This document shows positions 32,972 through 42,414 of a stretch of 64,000 bases of DNA, in pieces. This stretch comes from JBJSXJ01 sp044235425 (lineage in GTDB: Bacteria > Planctomycetota > Planctomycetia > Pirellulales > Pirellulaceae): assembly GCA_044235425.1 (NCBI GenBank), contig JBIIHW010000015.1, positions 1 to 64,000 of the forward strand, given 5' to 3'. Under the pieces are notes generated by a model. It saw nothing but the letters and a program-made list of their open reading frames with translations. It did not search any database and had not been told where the DNA came from. How positions within the stretch are numbered: position 1 is the stretch's first letter; each line of letters begins with the position of its first letter. The translations under genes were made by a program, and so were the position numbers.

Positions 32972-34258
32972 GTGCCCGCAACGTGTGTAATTGGCCTGCA
33001 GTGGGGTGATGAAGCTAAAGGCAAAATCGTCGACCTGCTCACCTCGCAGTTTGAAATCGTCGTTCGCTATCAAGGTGGTGCCAACGCTGGCCATACGGTC
33101 GTTATTGGAAACCAGACCTATAAATTGCATCACATTCCCAGCGGGATCCTGAATGCTGGTGTCATGAATGTGGTGGGGCCTGGAGTGGTGTTGAACCCTG
33201 CCACGCTGCTCAAAGAAATCGATTCGCTGGTTGCGCGGCAGATCGATATGAACTCGAATTTAATGCTCAGCGATCGCGCCCACGTGGTCTTCCCCTGGCA
33301 CATCGCCGAAGATCAGGCGCTCAATGAGTCGACGGCGGACGGCGAAAACATTGGAACGACGATGCGCGGGATTGGTCCCTGCTATCGTGACAAAGTGGGA
33401 CGCTCGCACGCCGTGCGTCTGGGGGATCTTTATCGCCCCGATTTTGCTCAAAAGGTCGAGCGGATCGTGGCCTTCAAGCAAGAGATTCTGGCGGGGTGGA
33501 GTCAGCGCGTGACCATCAAGCTGGACGCCGCTGCCATCTACCAAGAGTTCAGTGGGTATGCCGAGCGACTGCGGCCCTATGTCGCGGAAACGACTCAGTA
33601 TCTCCTGGATGCCGTGGAAGAAGGCAAAAAGTTGTTGTTCGAAGGTGCTCAAGGTTCCCTCCTGGACGTCGATCACGGCACCTATCCGTTTGTGACGGCG
33701 AGCAACAGTTCGGGGGTCGGCGTGGCTGCCGGTTCGGGAGTCCCCGGTCGCTGGGTGAATCATGTGCTCGGAGTAGCCAAGGCCTACACGACGCGTGTGG
33801 GAGGAGGGCCGTTTCCCACCGAGCTCGATAATGAAACTGGACATCGCATCCGGGAATTGGGGCACGAATATGGTACGACCACGGGGCGACCACGACGTTG
33901 TGGTTGGTTCGATGCCGTCGCGGTGCGTTACACGGCGCGTTTAAGTGGAGTGGATGCGGTAGCACTGATGATGATGGATGTTCTCAGTCAGTTGCCGGAA
34001 GTGCAGATCTGCGTGGCCTATGAACTGGACGGGCAGCGGATTACTCACTTCCCCAGTCACGTCGATGATCTGCGGCGCGTGAAGCCGATTTATGAAACGA
34101 TGGCGGGTTGGATGACGGACGTCACGCAGGTGCGTTCGCTCCGCGAAATGCCGGCCGGTGCTCGGCGCTACCTGGATCGAGTTAGTGAGTTGATTGGGCG
34201 GCCAATTTCTGTCGTCTCGGTGGGACCCGGTCGCGAACAGACGATTCTCGATTGCTAA
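32972..34258 (+). CDS. purA: Adenylosuccinate synthetase
   Basis: The protein has 428 residues, the standard length. PurA joins IMP and aspartate using GTP to make adenylosuccinate, the first committed step to AMP. The diagnostic N-terminal GLQWGDEAKGK P-loop variant is present. So are GANAGHTV, the catalytic region with GTTMRGIGP, the IMP-site GAQGSLLDVDHGTYP, and TTTGRPRRCGW toward the C-terminus. It starts with GTG at 32972, with GGAG seven bases upstream. It is followed by uppS after 26 bases, so purA-uppS-cdsA may be one transcript. Confidence 0.98.
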   Translation: MPATCVIGLQWGDEAKGKIVDLLTSQFEIVVRYQGGANAGHTVVIGNQTYKLHHIPSGILNAGVMNVVGPGVVLNPATLLKEIDSLVARQIDMNSNLMLSDRAHVVFPWHIAEDQALNESTADGENIGTTMRGIGPCYRDKVGRSHAVRLGDLYRPDFAQKVERIVAFKQEILAGWSQRVTIKLDAAAIYQEFSGYAERLRPYVAETTQYLLDAVEEGKKLLFEGAQGSLLDVDHGTYPFVTASNSSGVGVAAGSGVPGRWVNHVLGVAKAYTTRVGGGPFPTELDNETGHRIRELGHEYGTTTGRPRRCGWFDAVAVRYTARLSGVDAVALMMMDVLSQLPEVQICVAYELDGQRITHFPSHVDDLRRVKPIYETMAGWMTDVTQVRSLREMPAGARRYLDRVSELIGRPISVVSVGPGREQTILDC

Positions 34259-34284
34259 ACCCCTAGGCCGCGGAGGTAACCGAG

Positions 34285-35031
34285 GTGCCGCTCGATCATT
34301 CCCCCCTAGCCGATATACCGCTGGAGCGGCGACCGCGGCATGTGGCCATCATCATGGACGGCAACGGTCGCTGGGCCCGGAGGCGACTGTTGCCGCGCAT
34401 CGAGGGTCATCGTCGCGGGGTTTCTAGTGTGCGACGAACCGTAGAAGAAGCCGCCCGCCTCCAGCTTGCTCAGCTCTCGCTCTACTGTCTCTCCAGTGAA
34501 AACTGGAAGCGGCCGGCAGGCGAACTCAGTTTTCTCATGCACCTGCTCGAACAGTACATGATCGAAGAGCGGAAGACGATCATGGATCAGAATATGGTCG
34601 TCAGCATCATTGGTCGTAGCGAGGGGATTCCCGACAATGTCCGTCGCGAAATCGATAAGACCATCGAACTGACTTCGAGCAACACTGGGACTCGGCTCTG
34701 CCTGGCGATTAACTATGGAGGTCGAGGGGAGATCGTGGATGCGATGCAAGCGATTGCACGGCAAGTCCAGGCGGGCACGCTGGCAGTTGGCGACATTGAT
34801 GAGCAAACCGTATCGAACCATCTTTACACGGCCGGCATGTTAGATCCCGATCTGCTGATTCGCACGGCTGGCGAGATGCGGGTGAGTAATTTTTTGCTCT
34901 GGCAGATTAGCTATGCCGAGATTTGGGTAACGGAGCGTTGTTGGCCAGAGTTTACGGAAAGTGATTTGCATCAGGCGATTCGTGATTTCGCCGCCCGTGA
35001 TCGTCGCTTTGGCGGATTGAGTGCTTCGTAA
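34285..35031 (+). CDS. uppS: Isoprenyl (undecaprenyl) diphosphate synthase
   Basis: This 248-residue cis-prenyltransferase condenses isopentenyl diphosphate units into undecaprenyl diphosphate, the lipid carrier for cell-wall and O-antigen synthesis. The catalytic Asp is in HVAIIMDGNGRWA (D25). Conserved SSENWKRP, NYGGRGEIVDA and the substrate-binding RTAGEMRVSNFLLWQ with its Arg and Ser follow. The start is GTG 34285, eight bases after GGAGG. It sits 27 bases before cdsA, the common uppS-cdsA pairing. The enzyme is soluble or peripheral to the inner membrane. Confidence 0.97.
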   Translation: MPLDHSPLADIPLERRPRHVAIIMDGNGRWARRRLLPRIEGHRRGVSSVRRTVEEAARLQLAQLSLYCLSSENWKRPAGELSFLMHLLEQYMIEERKTIMDQNMVVSIIGRSEGIPDNVRREIDKTIELTSSNTGTRLCLAINYGGRGEIVDAMQAIARQVQAGTLAVGDIDEQTVSNHLYTAGMLDPDLLIRTAGEMRVSNFLLWQISYAEIWVTERCWPEFTESDLHQAIRDFAARDRRFGGLSAS

Positions 35032-35058
35032 GCGGTCGTCACCAGGAATGTTTCGAGC

Positions 35059-36006
35059 TTGGCTCGTAAGGATTTCGCTGTGCTGCGTTGGCGATTAGTT
35101 TCGGCGGCTGTCTTGATTACACTTCTGAGCGGTCTGCTCTGGCTCGACTATCATCAACTCGGGGTGATGAGACCTGGATTCTGGCTGCTCCCCCTGGCGA
35201 CGCTGTTTATCGTGTTGGCCAACTTCGAGCTTTTTGATTTATATGGTGCACAAGGCTGGGCCCCGCGGCGCGGCCTGACGGTGGTTTGTACGGTCGCCAC
35301 TTTCTGGTCGTCAGCGATACCGCTGTTGTGGAGCGAATATCCGGCCAATTGCCCGGTGGGGCGATTGGGCTGGCCCTTACTCGTACAAATCGGCAGTCTG
35401 ATGGCCATCCTGGTGGGTGAAATGATGCGATTTCGCGAGCCGGGACGGACGCTGGTCCACGTGGCTCTGAGCGGATTCAGCGTCTTCTACCTGGGAACGC
35501 TTGGCAGCTTTTTGATCTTGCTGCGTTGTTGGAGCGGAAATGCTGCTGGCTGGATGGCGCTGGTTTCCATGATTGCCGTCGTCAAGATGGCCGATACGGG
35601 CGCCTACTTTGCCGGTCGCCTGTTTGGACGTCATCCGTTGGCACCCATTCTGAGTCCTAAAAAGACGTGGGAGGGGGTTCTCGGTGGAGTGACCGCAAGT
35701 GTCCTGACTGCGGGACTTTTTTTTCACTTTTTATGGCCACGATTGGTGGGAGCGGCGACGCACGATTCAGGAGCTACATCGACTCCGGCGCCGTGGCGCT
35801 GGCTCGTTTATGGCGTCCTCTTAGCACTGGCAGGCATTCTTGGTGACTTAGCCGAATCGCTCCTGAAACGCGATGCTCAGATCAAAGACGCCGGCCGTCG
35901 ACTCCCTGGCATGGGCGGTATTCTCGACCTGTTAGATTCTCTCCTCGTAGCCGCCCCTGTCGCCTACTTTTGCTGGTGTATCCAACTGTTGCCCGGCACC
36001 CGATAG
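35059..36006 (+). CDS. cdsA: Phosphatidate cytidylyltransferase
   Basis: This 315-residue integral membrane protein has about eight hydrophobic helices. It makes CDP-diacylglycerol from phosphatidate and CTP, the precursor of all phospholipids. The C-terminal CDS signature is present: GDLAESLLKRDAQIKD followed by GMGGILDLLDS. TTG 35059 starts the frame (CAGGAA about 10 bases upstream); an in-frame GTG at 35080 with AAGG eight bases upstream is an equal candidate. There is no ATG option before the first helix. The usual dxr/rseP followers are absent, and a large unknown exported protein follows instead. Confidence 0.95.
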   Translation: MARKDFAVLRWRLVSAAVLITLLSGLLWLDYHQLGVMRPGFWLLPLATLFIVLANFELFDLYGAQGWAPRRGLTVVCTVATFWSSAIPLLWSEYPANCPVGRLGWPLLVQIGSLMAILVGEMMRFREPGRTLVHVALSGFSVFYLGTLGSFLILLRCWSGNAAGWMALVSMIAVVKMADTGAYFAGRLFGRHPLAPILSPKKTWEGVLGGVTASVLTAGLFFHFLWPRLVGAATHDSGATSTPAPWRWLVYGVLLALAGILGDLAESLLKRDAQIKDAGRRLPGMGGILDLLDSLLVAAPVAYFCWCIQLLPGTR

Positions 36007-36224
36007 GGTTCTCTTTTGATGGTCACTTCCCCAGTCTTGGGGGTGGTTGTTGTTTGCCCCCATGCGACGGTGACGCCCTTCCCCCGTTTTCACCCATGGG
36101 ACCGGTGGCATGACCGGATTGGGGATGTGGAGGAAACTGAGGCGGTCGATTCCATTTTTGTCTTGGGCGTGTCGATGATCACTGGAGGAGCACTGATTTT
36201 TGCGCGTCGAGGACTGAGGTACTC

Positions 36225-38780
36225 ATGCACCGTTGCAGGTTGTCGCTGTTTGGGTTCATCAGCTCGCGGGCACTTGTGCGGTCAACCGCCCTCATCGGCC
36301 TCGCTGCTTTAGCCGTAACTCCTTGGCAGAGCGGCACCACGCGGGCCGTTTCTGATTCGGTGTTGGCCGACGAGTCGATTTCCACTCAGGTCGATTCCCG
36401 ATCTCGCCCTACCCCAGCGGCAAAGGCGAACAATCCGGCGACTGCGAATCCCCCTTCCGCCGCCCCATCGTCCCGCAAGAATCCTGAACCGACCACGGCG
36501 GGCCCATCACTGCCTTGGTCCCAGTCGGTTCGGCAATATCCTGGGCAAATAACGATTGATCCATCGTTTCCATCGCGAGCTTTTTCGTCGCTTCCTGCGG
36601 CCGCAAGTCCGGTCAATACGACGACGGGTAGTGAGTCGCCGCAGGAGGCTGCAGGTACTGGGACCGTCACCACGAGAGCGGTAGCGGCTTCTCCACGCAC
36701 GACCGTTGCCCCAACGAACCCGCTCGACCCTCAAGCGGGCTGGCCATTCCCCCAGTCCCTTTTGCATAGTCTGCAGCAGCTACCGTCCCACCCCGAATTG
36801 CTGGCTTGGTCCCGGGCCGTCGAGGACGAGCTTGTACGACTCAGTGCGACCAGTGATCCGTGCGCGGCGACAGCCAAAGCCCAGATCGCGCGCCTCCAAT
36901 CCCTGGTAAATCAGGCTGGTCGCCTCCAGGAGCTGCTCGTGGATGACGAAGCACGCGGGCAATTCTGGCGAGTTGCCTACAAGGTGGCTCGTCAGGCTGC
37001 AGTTTGGAAGAGTTTGTGTGAACTCGATGTCGTCTCCTCTAAAGTTGATCGACAACCAACCAACCACGATCTTCAGGTACTAGCGGAACGCCGCTCGGCC
37101 GTCCTGGCTCGTATCGCCGCCCAAGAGCATTCTGCCGCCTGGAATCGCTTCCTCAAGCTCGACGACGCCCAGCGTTTTCCACTTGACCCTGCCGAGATCA
37201 CAGACAGTCAGCGTCTGCTCGCCTACCAAATGCTGAGCCGACTGGATTCCCCGAATCTAGCCGAGCCACAGCAGCAGTATCTGCAAGAGGCAACCTTTTT
37301 GAATTGGCGCGAATCGCTGCGCCGTTTCGCTCAGCAATCGGTCGACGTCTCCCAAATGCTACGTTCGCTCGAACGCTTAGAACTTGACGGATCAGAAGTT
37401 GATAGTCACGAACTGGCACGAGCCATCCAGACGTTGCAATGGTCACCACGTACCCAGGAGCAGCAACTCGTCGAACCACTTAGCGATCACTATCGAAACG
37501 CGAACCTCCGAGTGGCGATTGCCGGTGATTTGATCAATCGCTTGTTGCACGACACCACATCGGTGGATGAGCCAGTGGATGATGTGATTCGCAACGCCCG
37601 CGTGCGTGGGCAAAGTCATACGAATGCGCGAGTGCGAGTTGAATTACTACCAGATCGCCGACAATGGCGGCTGGGGTTGGAGGCCCGTGGCGACGTAGCT
37701 GCCACCACGGAAAGCCGTAAGGGGCCTGCGACTTTTCTGCAGGACGCATGGTCGAATTTCAGTGCCCGCAAACAACTTACGGTTGACCGGCGGGGAGTAC
37801 GCAGCGAAACGGCCGAAGCCAATGCTCGTTCAACGTCAGATTTACGCGGCTTCTCGACCGATTTCGATCACGTCCCACTCTTCGGACTTATGGCCCGAGC
37901 AGTTGCTCGAAATCAGTACCGCGATGAAGTCCACGCCGCTCAATCAGAAGTTGAACAGCGAGTTGCTGATCGCGCTCGACAACGACTGGATGAAGAAGTC
38001 ACTCAGCGACTGTCAGATGCTGAAGGCGAGTTTCACCGCAAATGGCTGGTACCACTGCAGCGACTGGGGCTCGAACCAACCGCGGTCGACATGGAAACGA
38101 CTCAAACTCGTTTGATCGTTCGTTATCGCCTCGCGAGCGGTGAACAGCTCGCCGCGCACACCGCTCGTCCACAAGCTCCCGCCAATAGCTGGCTCAGCGT
38201 TCAGATTCATCAATCCGCTGTCAACAACACCTTGGCACAGTTAGCTTTTGAGGGACGCCGTTTGACGATTCCTGAACTCTATCAGGAATTGACCACACGA
38301 TTTGATCGCCCCGCTCCGAGCCTGCCCGACGATTTGCCCGATGATATTTCGGTACAGTTCGCCGATCGGGAAGCCGTCCGAGTGCGGTGCGATGAGCAGC
38401 GGCTGACCATCGAAATTCGCATTGCCGAATTGGCCCAAGGAACCAAAAATCGCTGGAAGAACTTCATCGTCAAGGCGCACTATGTGCCCCTGATCGATCA
38501 ACGAGATGCCACGTTGGTACGAGATGGAATCATTGAAATCAGTGGCGAAAAACGGAGCCTGGGCAATCAAGTCGTACTGCGGACTGTATTCGCCAAGGTT
38601 CTTTCCAAGAATCGTCCCATCAGTTTGATTAATGAACAACTGGTGAAGACTCCCCAGCTCGCCGATCTGGAAGTCAATCAATTTGTGCTGCTCGACGGCT
38701 GGCTCGGGGTCGCTTTGGCACCGAAGCTCGAGACCGCTCGCGCCCCCGAGTCTTCACCTGTGGAAACGTTGACTCGTTAA
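36225..38780 (+). CDS. Large exported protein of unknown function
   Basis: The protein has 851 residues; ATG 36225 has GAGG seven bases upstream. A signal-like segment (about 15-38; STALIGLAALAVTPWQSG) is followed by a low-complexity Pro/Ser/Ala/Thr region (about 50-180). The rest is folded, with helical repeats (about 185-420) and a mixed beta region (about 430-840; NARVRVELLPDRRQWRLGLE). One stretch resembles a coiled coil (EVEQRVADRARQRLDEEV). No enzyme motif was seen. Planctomycete genomes commonly contain such long exported unknowns. It follows cdsA after 218 bases that hold nothing clear, and a hairpin lies 85 bases downstream. Confidence 0.82.
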   Translation: MHRCRLSLFGFISSRALVRSTALIGLAALAVTPWQSGTTRAVSDSVLADESISTQVDSRSRPTPAAKANNPATANPPSAAPSSRKNPEPTTAGPSLPWSQSVRQYPGQITIDPSFPSRAFSSLPAAASPVNTTTGSESPQEAAGTGTVTTRAVAASPRTTVAPTNPLDPQAGWPFPQSLLHSLQQLPSHPELLAWSRAVEDELVRLSATSDPCAATAKAQIARLQSLVNQAGRLQELLVDDEARGQFWRVAYKVARQAAVWKSLCELDVVSSKVDRQPTNHDLQVLAERRSAVLARIAAQEHSAAWNRFLKLDDAQRFPLDPAEITDSQRLLAYQMLSRLDSPNLAEPQQQYLQEATFLNWRESLRRFAQQSVDVSQMLRSLERLELDGSEVDSHELARAIQTLQWSPRTQEQQLVEPLSDHYRNANLRVAIAGDLINRLLHDTTSVDEPVDDVIRNARVRGQSHTNARVRVELLPDRRQWRLGLEARGDVAATTESRKGPATFLQDAWSNFSARKQLTVDRRGVRSETAEANARSTSDLRGFSTDFDHVPLFGLMARAVARNQYRDEVHAAQSEVEQRVADRARQRLDEEVTQRLSDAEGEFHRKWLVPLQRLGLEPTAVDMETTQTRLIVRYRLASGEQLAAHTARPQAPANSWLSVQIHQSAVNNTLAQLAFEGRRLTIPELYQELTTRFDRPAPSLPDDLPDDISVQFADREAVRVRCDEQRLTIEIRIAELAQGTKNRWKNFIVKAHYVPLIDQRDATLVRDGIIEISGEKRSLGNQVVLRTVFAKVLSKNRPISLINEQLVKTPQLADLEVNQFVLLDGWLGVALAPKLETARAPESSPVETLTR

Positions 38781-39164
38781 TCGATCGTTAGCTGCTTCTT
38801 AACCGCTCACGATCGACTCTTCGTGTCGTGGTGTCGCCCGGTGCCGCGTCTCAGCCATTCTCATGCTCAAACTCGCTGTTTGAGCGGTTACAACGCGGAC
38901 GTCTCGTCTGCCAACCCCGCCAGTCTTTGCGTTGACTTGTCGCAGCCATCGTAGCGTCTGTGCAACCGGTACAAATTACCCAGCCCTCATAGGCTTGGTA
39001 TTTATTCCCAGGAAAGCCCGTCTTTCGCTTTTAATGAATGATATCGCCTAACCGAAACAAAACGTGTGACCGGATTTGGTGGCATGACTGATTTCATGGG
39101 CATAACCGTAATAACCCGCACAACCGCTTTTTTTCACTTCAGTTGCCGTTCAGGATGACCTCAG
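38781..39164. other. 384-base intergenic region before the porin gene
   Basis: No gene is seen. It contains the hairpin at 38865-38885 and a later AT-richer part (about 38990-39060) where the porin promoter is likely, although I find no good -35/-10 pair. Just upstream of the porin, ATAACC recurs at 39102 and 39111; this is too weak to call an operator. Confidence 0.5.
38865..38885 (+). terminator. Hairpin after the 851-residue gene
   Basis: GCTCAAAC and GTTTGAGC form a perfect 8-bp stem with a 5-base loop. There is no U-run, so an intrinsic terminator is only possible. Confidence 0.35.
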
Positions 39165-40832
39165 ATGAAGTGCTCGCATTGGTTCAAACGCTTGGCCGCA
39201 GCCTGTGTGCTGCTCGTGGGCGGCCAAAGTTTGGCCCAAGAACCTATCTCCCCCGACGATCTGCGTGCCCGCATTGAAGCGCTCGAACGTCAAAATCAGG
39301 AGTTGCGAAATGCGATCGAACAGCGGGCTGTGTTCACGGATGAAAACCGATCCGTCGAGGCCCCGCTGTTCACTGGTGCGGCGGAGGCTGCAAACGTGGC
39401 TACCGCCGGCGCTGGTTCCGCTGCTAGTGCAGTGAAAGACTATGAGGTGGGCAGCGATCTCAAAATGACTGCGACCTGGAAAGATGGTCTGGAATTGTCG
39501 ACTGCCAATAAGGACTTTCGAGTCCATATTGGTGGTCGTACTCAAATCGACATGGGCTTCTTCAGCGTCGATCCCAACGTCAATAACAATATTAATGTGC
39601 CATACGGCGACGGTGTGGACTTTCGTCGAGCTCGCTTGCGGATTGACGGCACGATGTATGAAACGATGGACTGGGCGGCTGAATACGATTTTGTGAACTC
39701 GATTCGAGTGCGAAATCAGCCTTCGGGAAACACCAGTCCAGTCCAGATTCCACCGTCCAGCGGCACTACCTTCTACGACGCAACCGTCACTGCTCCCACC
39801 GATTTATGGTGGCAGTTTAAAGAGATTCCATTTTTGGGCAGTATCAAGATTGGAAATCAGAAAGAGCGAATCGGTTTTGAACATATTGTCAGTAGCCGGT
39901 TTCTACCCTTCATGGAACGCTCGTATAACCAAGATGCTTTTTATGGTGGGGGATTTAATGGGTTCGTGCCAGGGATCACAGCTCTGAACAACTATGGCGC
40001 CGACGATCAAGGATGTTGGGCCATCGGTGTCTATAAGCCCGCTACTACGGTCTTCGCGTACAACACCGGCGATGGCGACTATTCGGTCTGTGGTCGCATA
40101 ACTCGCTTGCTCTGGTACACCGAAGAACTCGATAGTCTGGTGCACGTGGGCTTTTCTGCCCGGCAAGCTTCAGCCTACAGCCAAGCCGGTGCTTACTACG
40201 CCAATGCAAACAGTCCCGGATTCTCCTCGGGACGTATCTGGACCTTTCGGACGCGCGACGCAGTACGAACAGGCCTCTCGGCGGATTGGCCTGTCCCCGC
40301 CGGCATCACGCTGTTTGGCGACGATATGCAGTGGTTCAACTCGGAACTGGCCGCGGTGTTTGGGTCCTGGACTATTCAAGGCGAATACCTGGTGAGCGGT
40401 CTGCAGGATGCTCGTACCCGAGTTGATGGGGCCAGCGTGGGCACCGTGACTTATCAAGGTGGTTATATTCAAGTCTTGAAATTCTTGACTGGTGAACATG
40501 ATCACTACAGCAAGAAACTTGGGGCGTTCGAACGGGTGAAGCCCAATGAAAACTTCTTCCTCGTTCGTGATGCTAACGGTGCCTTGGGCCGAGGTCGTGG
40601 TGCCTGGCAGTTAGGTGCTCGTTACGACTATCTAGACCTGAACGACAAAGGACTCAACGGTGGCATTTTGCACAATGGGACCTTTGGTGTGAACTGGTTT
40701 CTGAATGCAAATTCTAAAGTGCAGTTCAACTATATTGCGACGTATCGAGATGCACCGGGAACAGGTGCGAACCCCGGTTTAGGCGACGGCTGGATCAATG
40801 GTTGGGGAGTGCGATTCGCCCATGACTTTTAA
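39165..40832 (+). CDS. Outer-membrane porin (OprO/OprP-type)
   Basis: The protein has 555 residues. A signal peptide (about 1-25; AAACVLLVGGQSLAQ) is followed by a short trimeric coiled coil (about 29-50; LRARIEALERQNQELRNAI), then a long beta-barrel with alternating strands and the terminal aromatic residue of an outer-membrane protein (GWGVRFAHDF). The class is the phosphate-selective porin O/P family, which forms trimers passing anions or small solutes. HIGGRTQIDMGFFSVD and RRARLRIDGTMYE are typical early barrel segments. The Cys-rich gene follows 79 bases later on the same strand. Its solute is not known. Confidence 0.93.
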   Translation: MKCSHWFKRLAAACVLLVGGQSLAQEPISPDDLRARIEALERQNQELRNAIEQRAVFTDENRSVEAPLFTGAAEAANVATAGAGSAASAVKDYEVGSDLKMTATWKDGLELSTANKDFRVHIGGRTQIDMGFFSVDPNVNNNINVPYGDGVDFRRARLRIDGTMYETMDWAAEYDFVNSIRVRNQPSGNTSPVQIPPSSGTTFYDATVTAPTDLWWQFKEIPFLGSIKIGNQKERIGFEHIVSSRFLPFMERSYNQDAFYGGGFNGFVPGITALNNYGADDQGCWAIGVYKPATTVFAYNTGDGDYSVCGRITRLLWYTEELDSLVHVGFSARQASAYSQAGAYYANANSPGFSSGRIWTFRTRDAVRTGLSADWPVPAGITLFGDDMQWFNSELAAVFGSWTIQGEYLVSGLQDARTRVDGASVGTVTYQGGYIQVLKFLTGEHDHYSKKLGAFERVKPNENFFLVRDANGALGRGRGAWQLGARYDYLDLNDKGLNGGILHNGTFGVNWFLNANSKVQFNYIATYRDAPGTGANPGLGDGWINGWGVRFAHDF

Positions 40833-40911
40833 ATCCTGTCTTTAAGGCAATGTCCCTGTTCTAAATCCATTCGCTCTCATACGTCGATAGACAAAATCAA
40901 AGGAGAAATGC

Positions 40912-41367
40912 ATGCGAGCGTTCCGTCCCCTTTCGATCCTCAGCCTGCTCGTCATACCGCTGGCGACGCTGGCTGTTAGCGCTGCTGACCTGATGCGTCC
41001 ACGCTGCCCACACTGCCAAGTGTCCGCCGATTATGGCTACGAAGATGTGGTGGAGCACCAATGCCGGCTTGTAGAGGAGAAGAAGCCAGTCAAGAAGACA
41101 ATTTACGAGTGCAAAGAAGTTCCTTTTTGTCAGCACTTAGCTAAACCGTGGTTTAGTGGTGGCTGCTGTGTAGAGTGCCAAGCCTGCCCACGGTATAAGA
41201 AAGTGCTGATGAAAAAGGAAATCACGGTGGGTGAGAAATGCGTCACCAAGTGTGTGGTGGAGGAGGTGATTCGAAAGGTACCGCGGTGCAAGAATTGTCA
41301 AACACAGATTCTTGAGCCAACGGGCGCCGATCCCGCATCAGACCTCGCTCGGACCACCACTCGATAA
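40912..41367 (+). CDS. Small exported Cys-rich protein
   Basis: The protein has 151 residues with a strong ribosome site (AAAGGAGAA just upstream of ATG 40912). The signal peptide spans about 1-25. The mature part has 15 cysteines, many in pairs or CxxC: RCPHCQ, ECKEVPFCQH, GGCCVECQACP, EKCVTKC, RCKNCQ. It also has a Lys/Glu-rich segment (VEEKKPVKK). The spacing suggests metal or disulfide clusters, but it matches no family I know; it may be a planctomycete envelope protein. It follows the porin and may be co-transcribed. Its last 30 bases overlap the convergent YceH gene. Confidence 0.82.
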   Translation: MRAFRPLSILSLLVIPLATLAVSAADLMRPRCPHCQVSADYGYEDVVEHQCRLVEEKKPVKKTIYECKEVPFCQHLAKPWFSGGCCVECQACPRYKKVLMKKEITVGEKCVTKCVVEEVIRKVPRCKNCQTQILEPTGADPASDLARTTTR

Positions 41368-42150
41368 GCCAGTTACTTGTTGGACGGCAGCACGAAGTCG
41401 AGCCACTTCGGCTCGTAACTCTGCCACCTCCAAACGCAGCTCGGAAAACATGTCTAGGGTGACACCTGGTCTCACGACGGCCGCACCCGCAAACTCGCCT
41501 GCGCCCAATCCATCCCGACTTCTTTCGCTGGCAGTGGTCAGAGACCCCGGCCCGGTTACCGAGTGCTGGGCGGTGGGAGGATGAGCAGCCGAGTGTCTGG
41601 CAGCGGCGGCTTGCAATTCGGGCAACTCACGATCCTTATAGAGATTGTGACTTACCAATTGCCCACGACCCGGCGGAGTTAACTCGCGGACCAGATTTTT
41701 AGCGAGCAAGCTCTGGAAAATCGTCTGCAGAGCTCCTAGATCGGCGATCGGTTCCATACGAGCGGCGCGGGCGCGAAGTTCACCCATCGTCTGCTCACCG
41801 CGCAGCAGCAATTCGGCCATTACAGCGATCTCGACCTTATCCACACCCAGCCAGTCATACAAATTGTGTTTGTACTTGGGAACGCGCGCTCCACCCATAA
41901 TCACTTCTACCGCGGCACCCATGCGTTTGAGCTCCTCCAGGATCTCCTGCACGTCGTCTTCGCTCAGCTCCATTTGCGGATCACGATTGCTTTTTTGGTT
42001 ACAGCCCGTGATGATGCCGTTGAGCGTCATGGGGTAGGTGTCGGGGACCGTCTTGGCCTTCTCGATCAATACACCGGCGACTCGTCGTTGTCGTGGATTT
42101 AGTGGTTGCCATTTGACGGTTGGCGTTTCGTTCCCCTGAGTGCTCATCAC
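41338..42150 (-). CDS. YceH family (DUF480) protein
   Basis: The protein has 270 residues. The DUF480 region covers about 14-185: LNPRQRRVAGVLIEKAKTVP, TYPMTLNGIITGCNQKSNRD, KYKHNLYDWLGVDK, ELLLRGEQTMGELRARAARM and IFQSLLAKNLVREL. It consists of two winged-helix folds and was linked to stress responses in enteric bacteria; the molecular role is not settled. The C-terminal 60 residues are variable, ending in a coiled coil (LRLEVAELRAEVARLRAAV). It is cytosolic. The gene is convergent with and overlaps the Cys-rich gene by 30 bases. Confidence 0.92.
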   Translation of the reverse strand: MMSTQGNETPTVKWQPLNPRQRRVAGVLIEKAKTVPDTYPMTLNGIITGCNQKSNRDPQMELSEDDVQEILEELKRMGAAVEVIMGGARVPKYKHNLYDWLGVDKVEIAVMAELLLRGEQTMGELRARAARMEPIADLGALQTIFQSLLAKNLVRELTPPGRGQLVSHNLYKDRELPELQAAAARHSAAHPPTAQHSVTGPGSLTTASERSRDGLGAGEFAGAAVVRPGVTLDMFSELRLEVAELRAEVARLRAAVQQVTGLSSGGPSEV

Positions 42151-42414
42151 AGTAGCTCCTGACGTGGTTTCAAGTTGATAACGAAATCTAAGTGGATAAC
42201 CTTGATTTCACAAGCCACCCAGGGACGCGCTCAGCGGATCCCACAACTGGTAAAACGATCAATGGTAAACTAGCCGAAGGCTTGGCCGACCAACTGGAGA
42301 ACAGGCTGGCCACGAAGGGGTCGCGACTTGTGCGATCACAGGCTTCGAGCAATCACGACTTGTGCGACAGGCCAAGCAACCAGCATTTAACCTTGAGATT
42401 TGGAAAGAGAGACG

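Noticed and set aside
33260..33865. Minus-strand open frame of 201 codons
   Set aside because: Antisense to purA.
36016..36312. Open frame of 98 codons after cdsA
   Set aside because: Overlaps the start of the 851-residue gene in another frame and has no convincing protein features.
39100..39130. Pho-box-like direct repeats before the porin
   Set aside because: ATAACC recurs only twice with irregular spacing and does not fit the Pho-box consensus.
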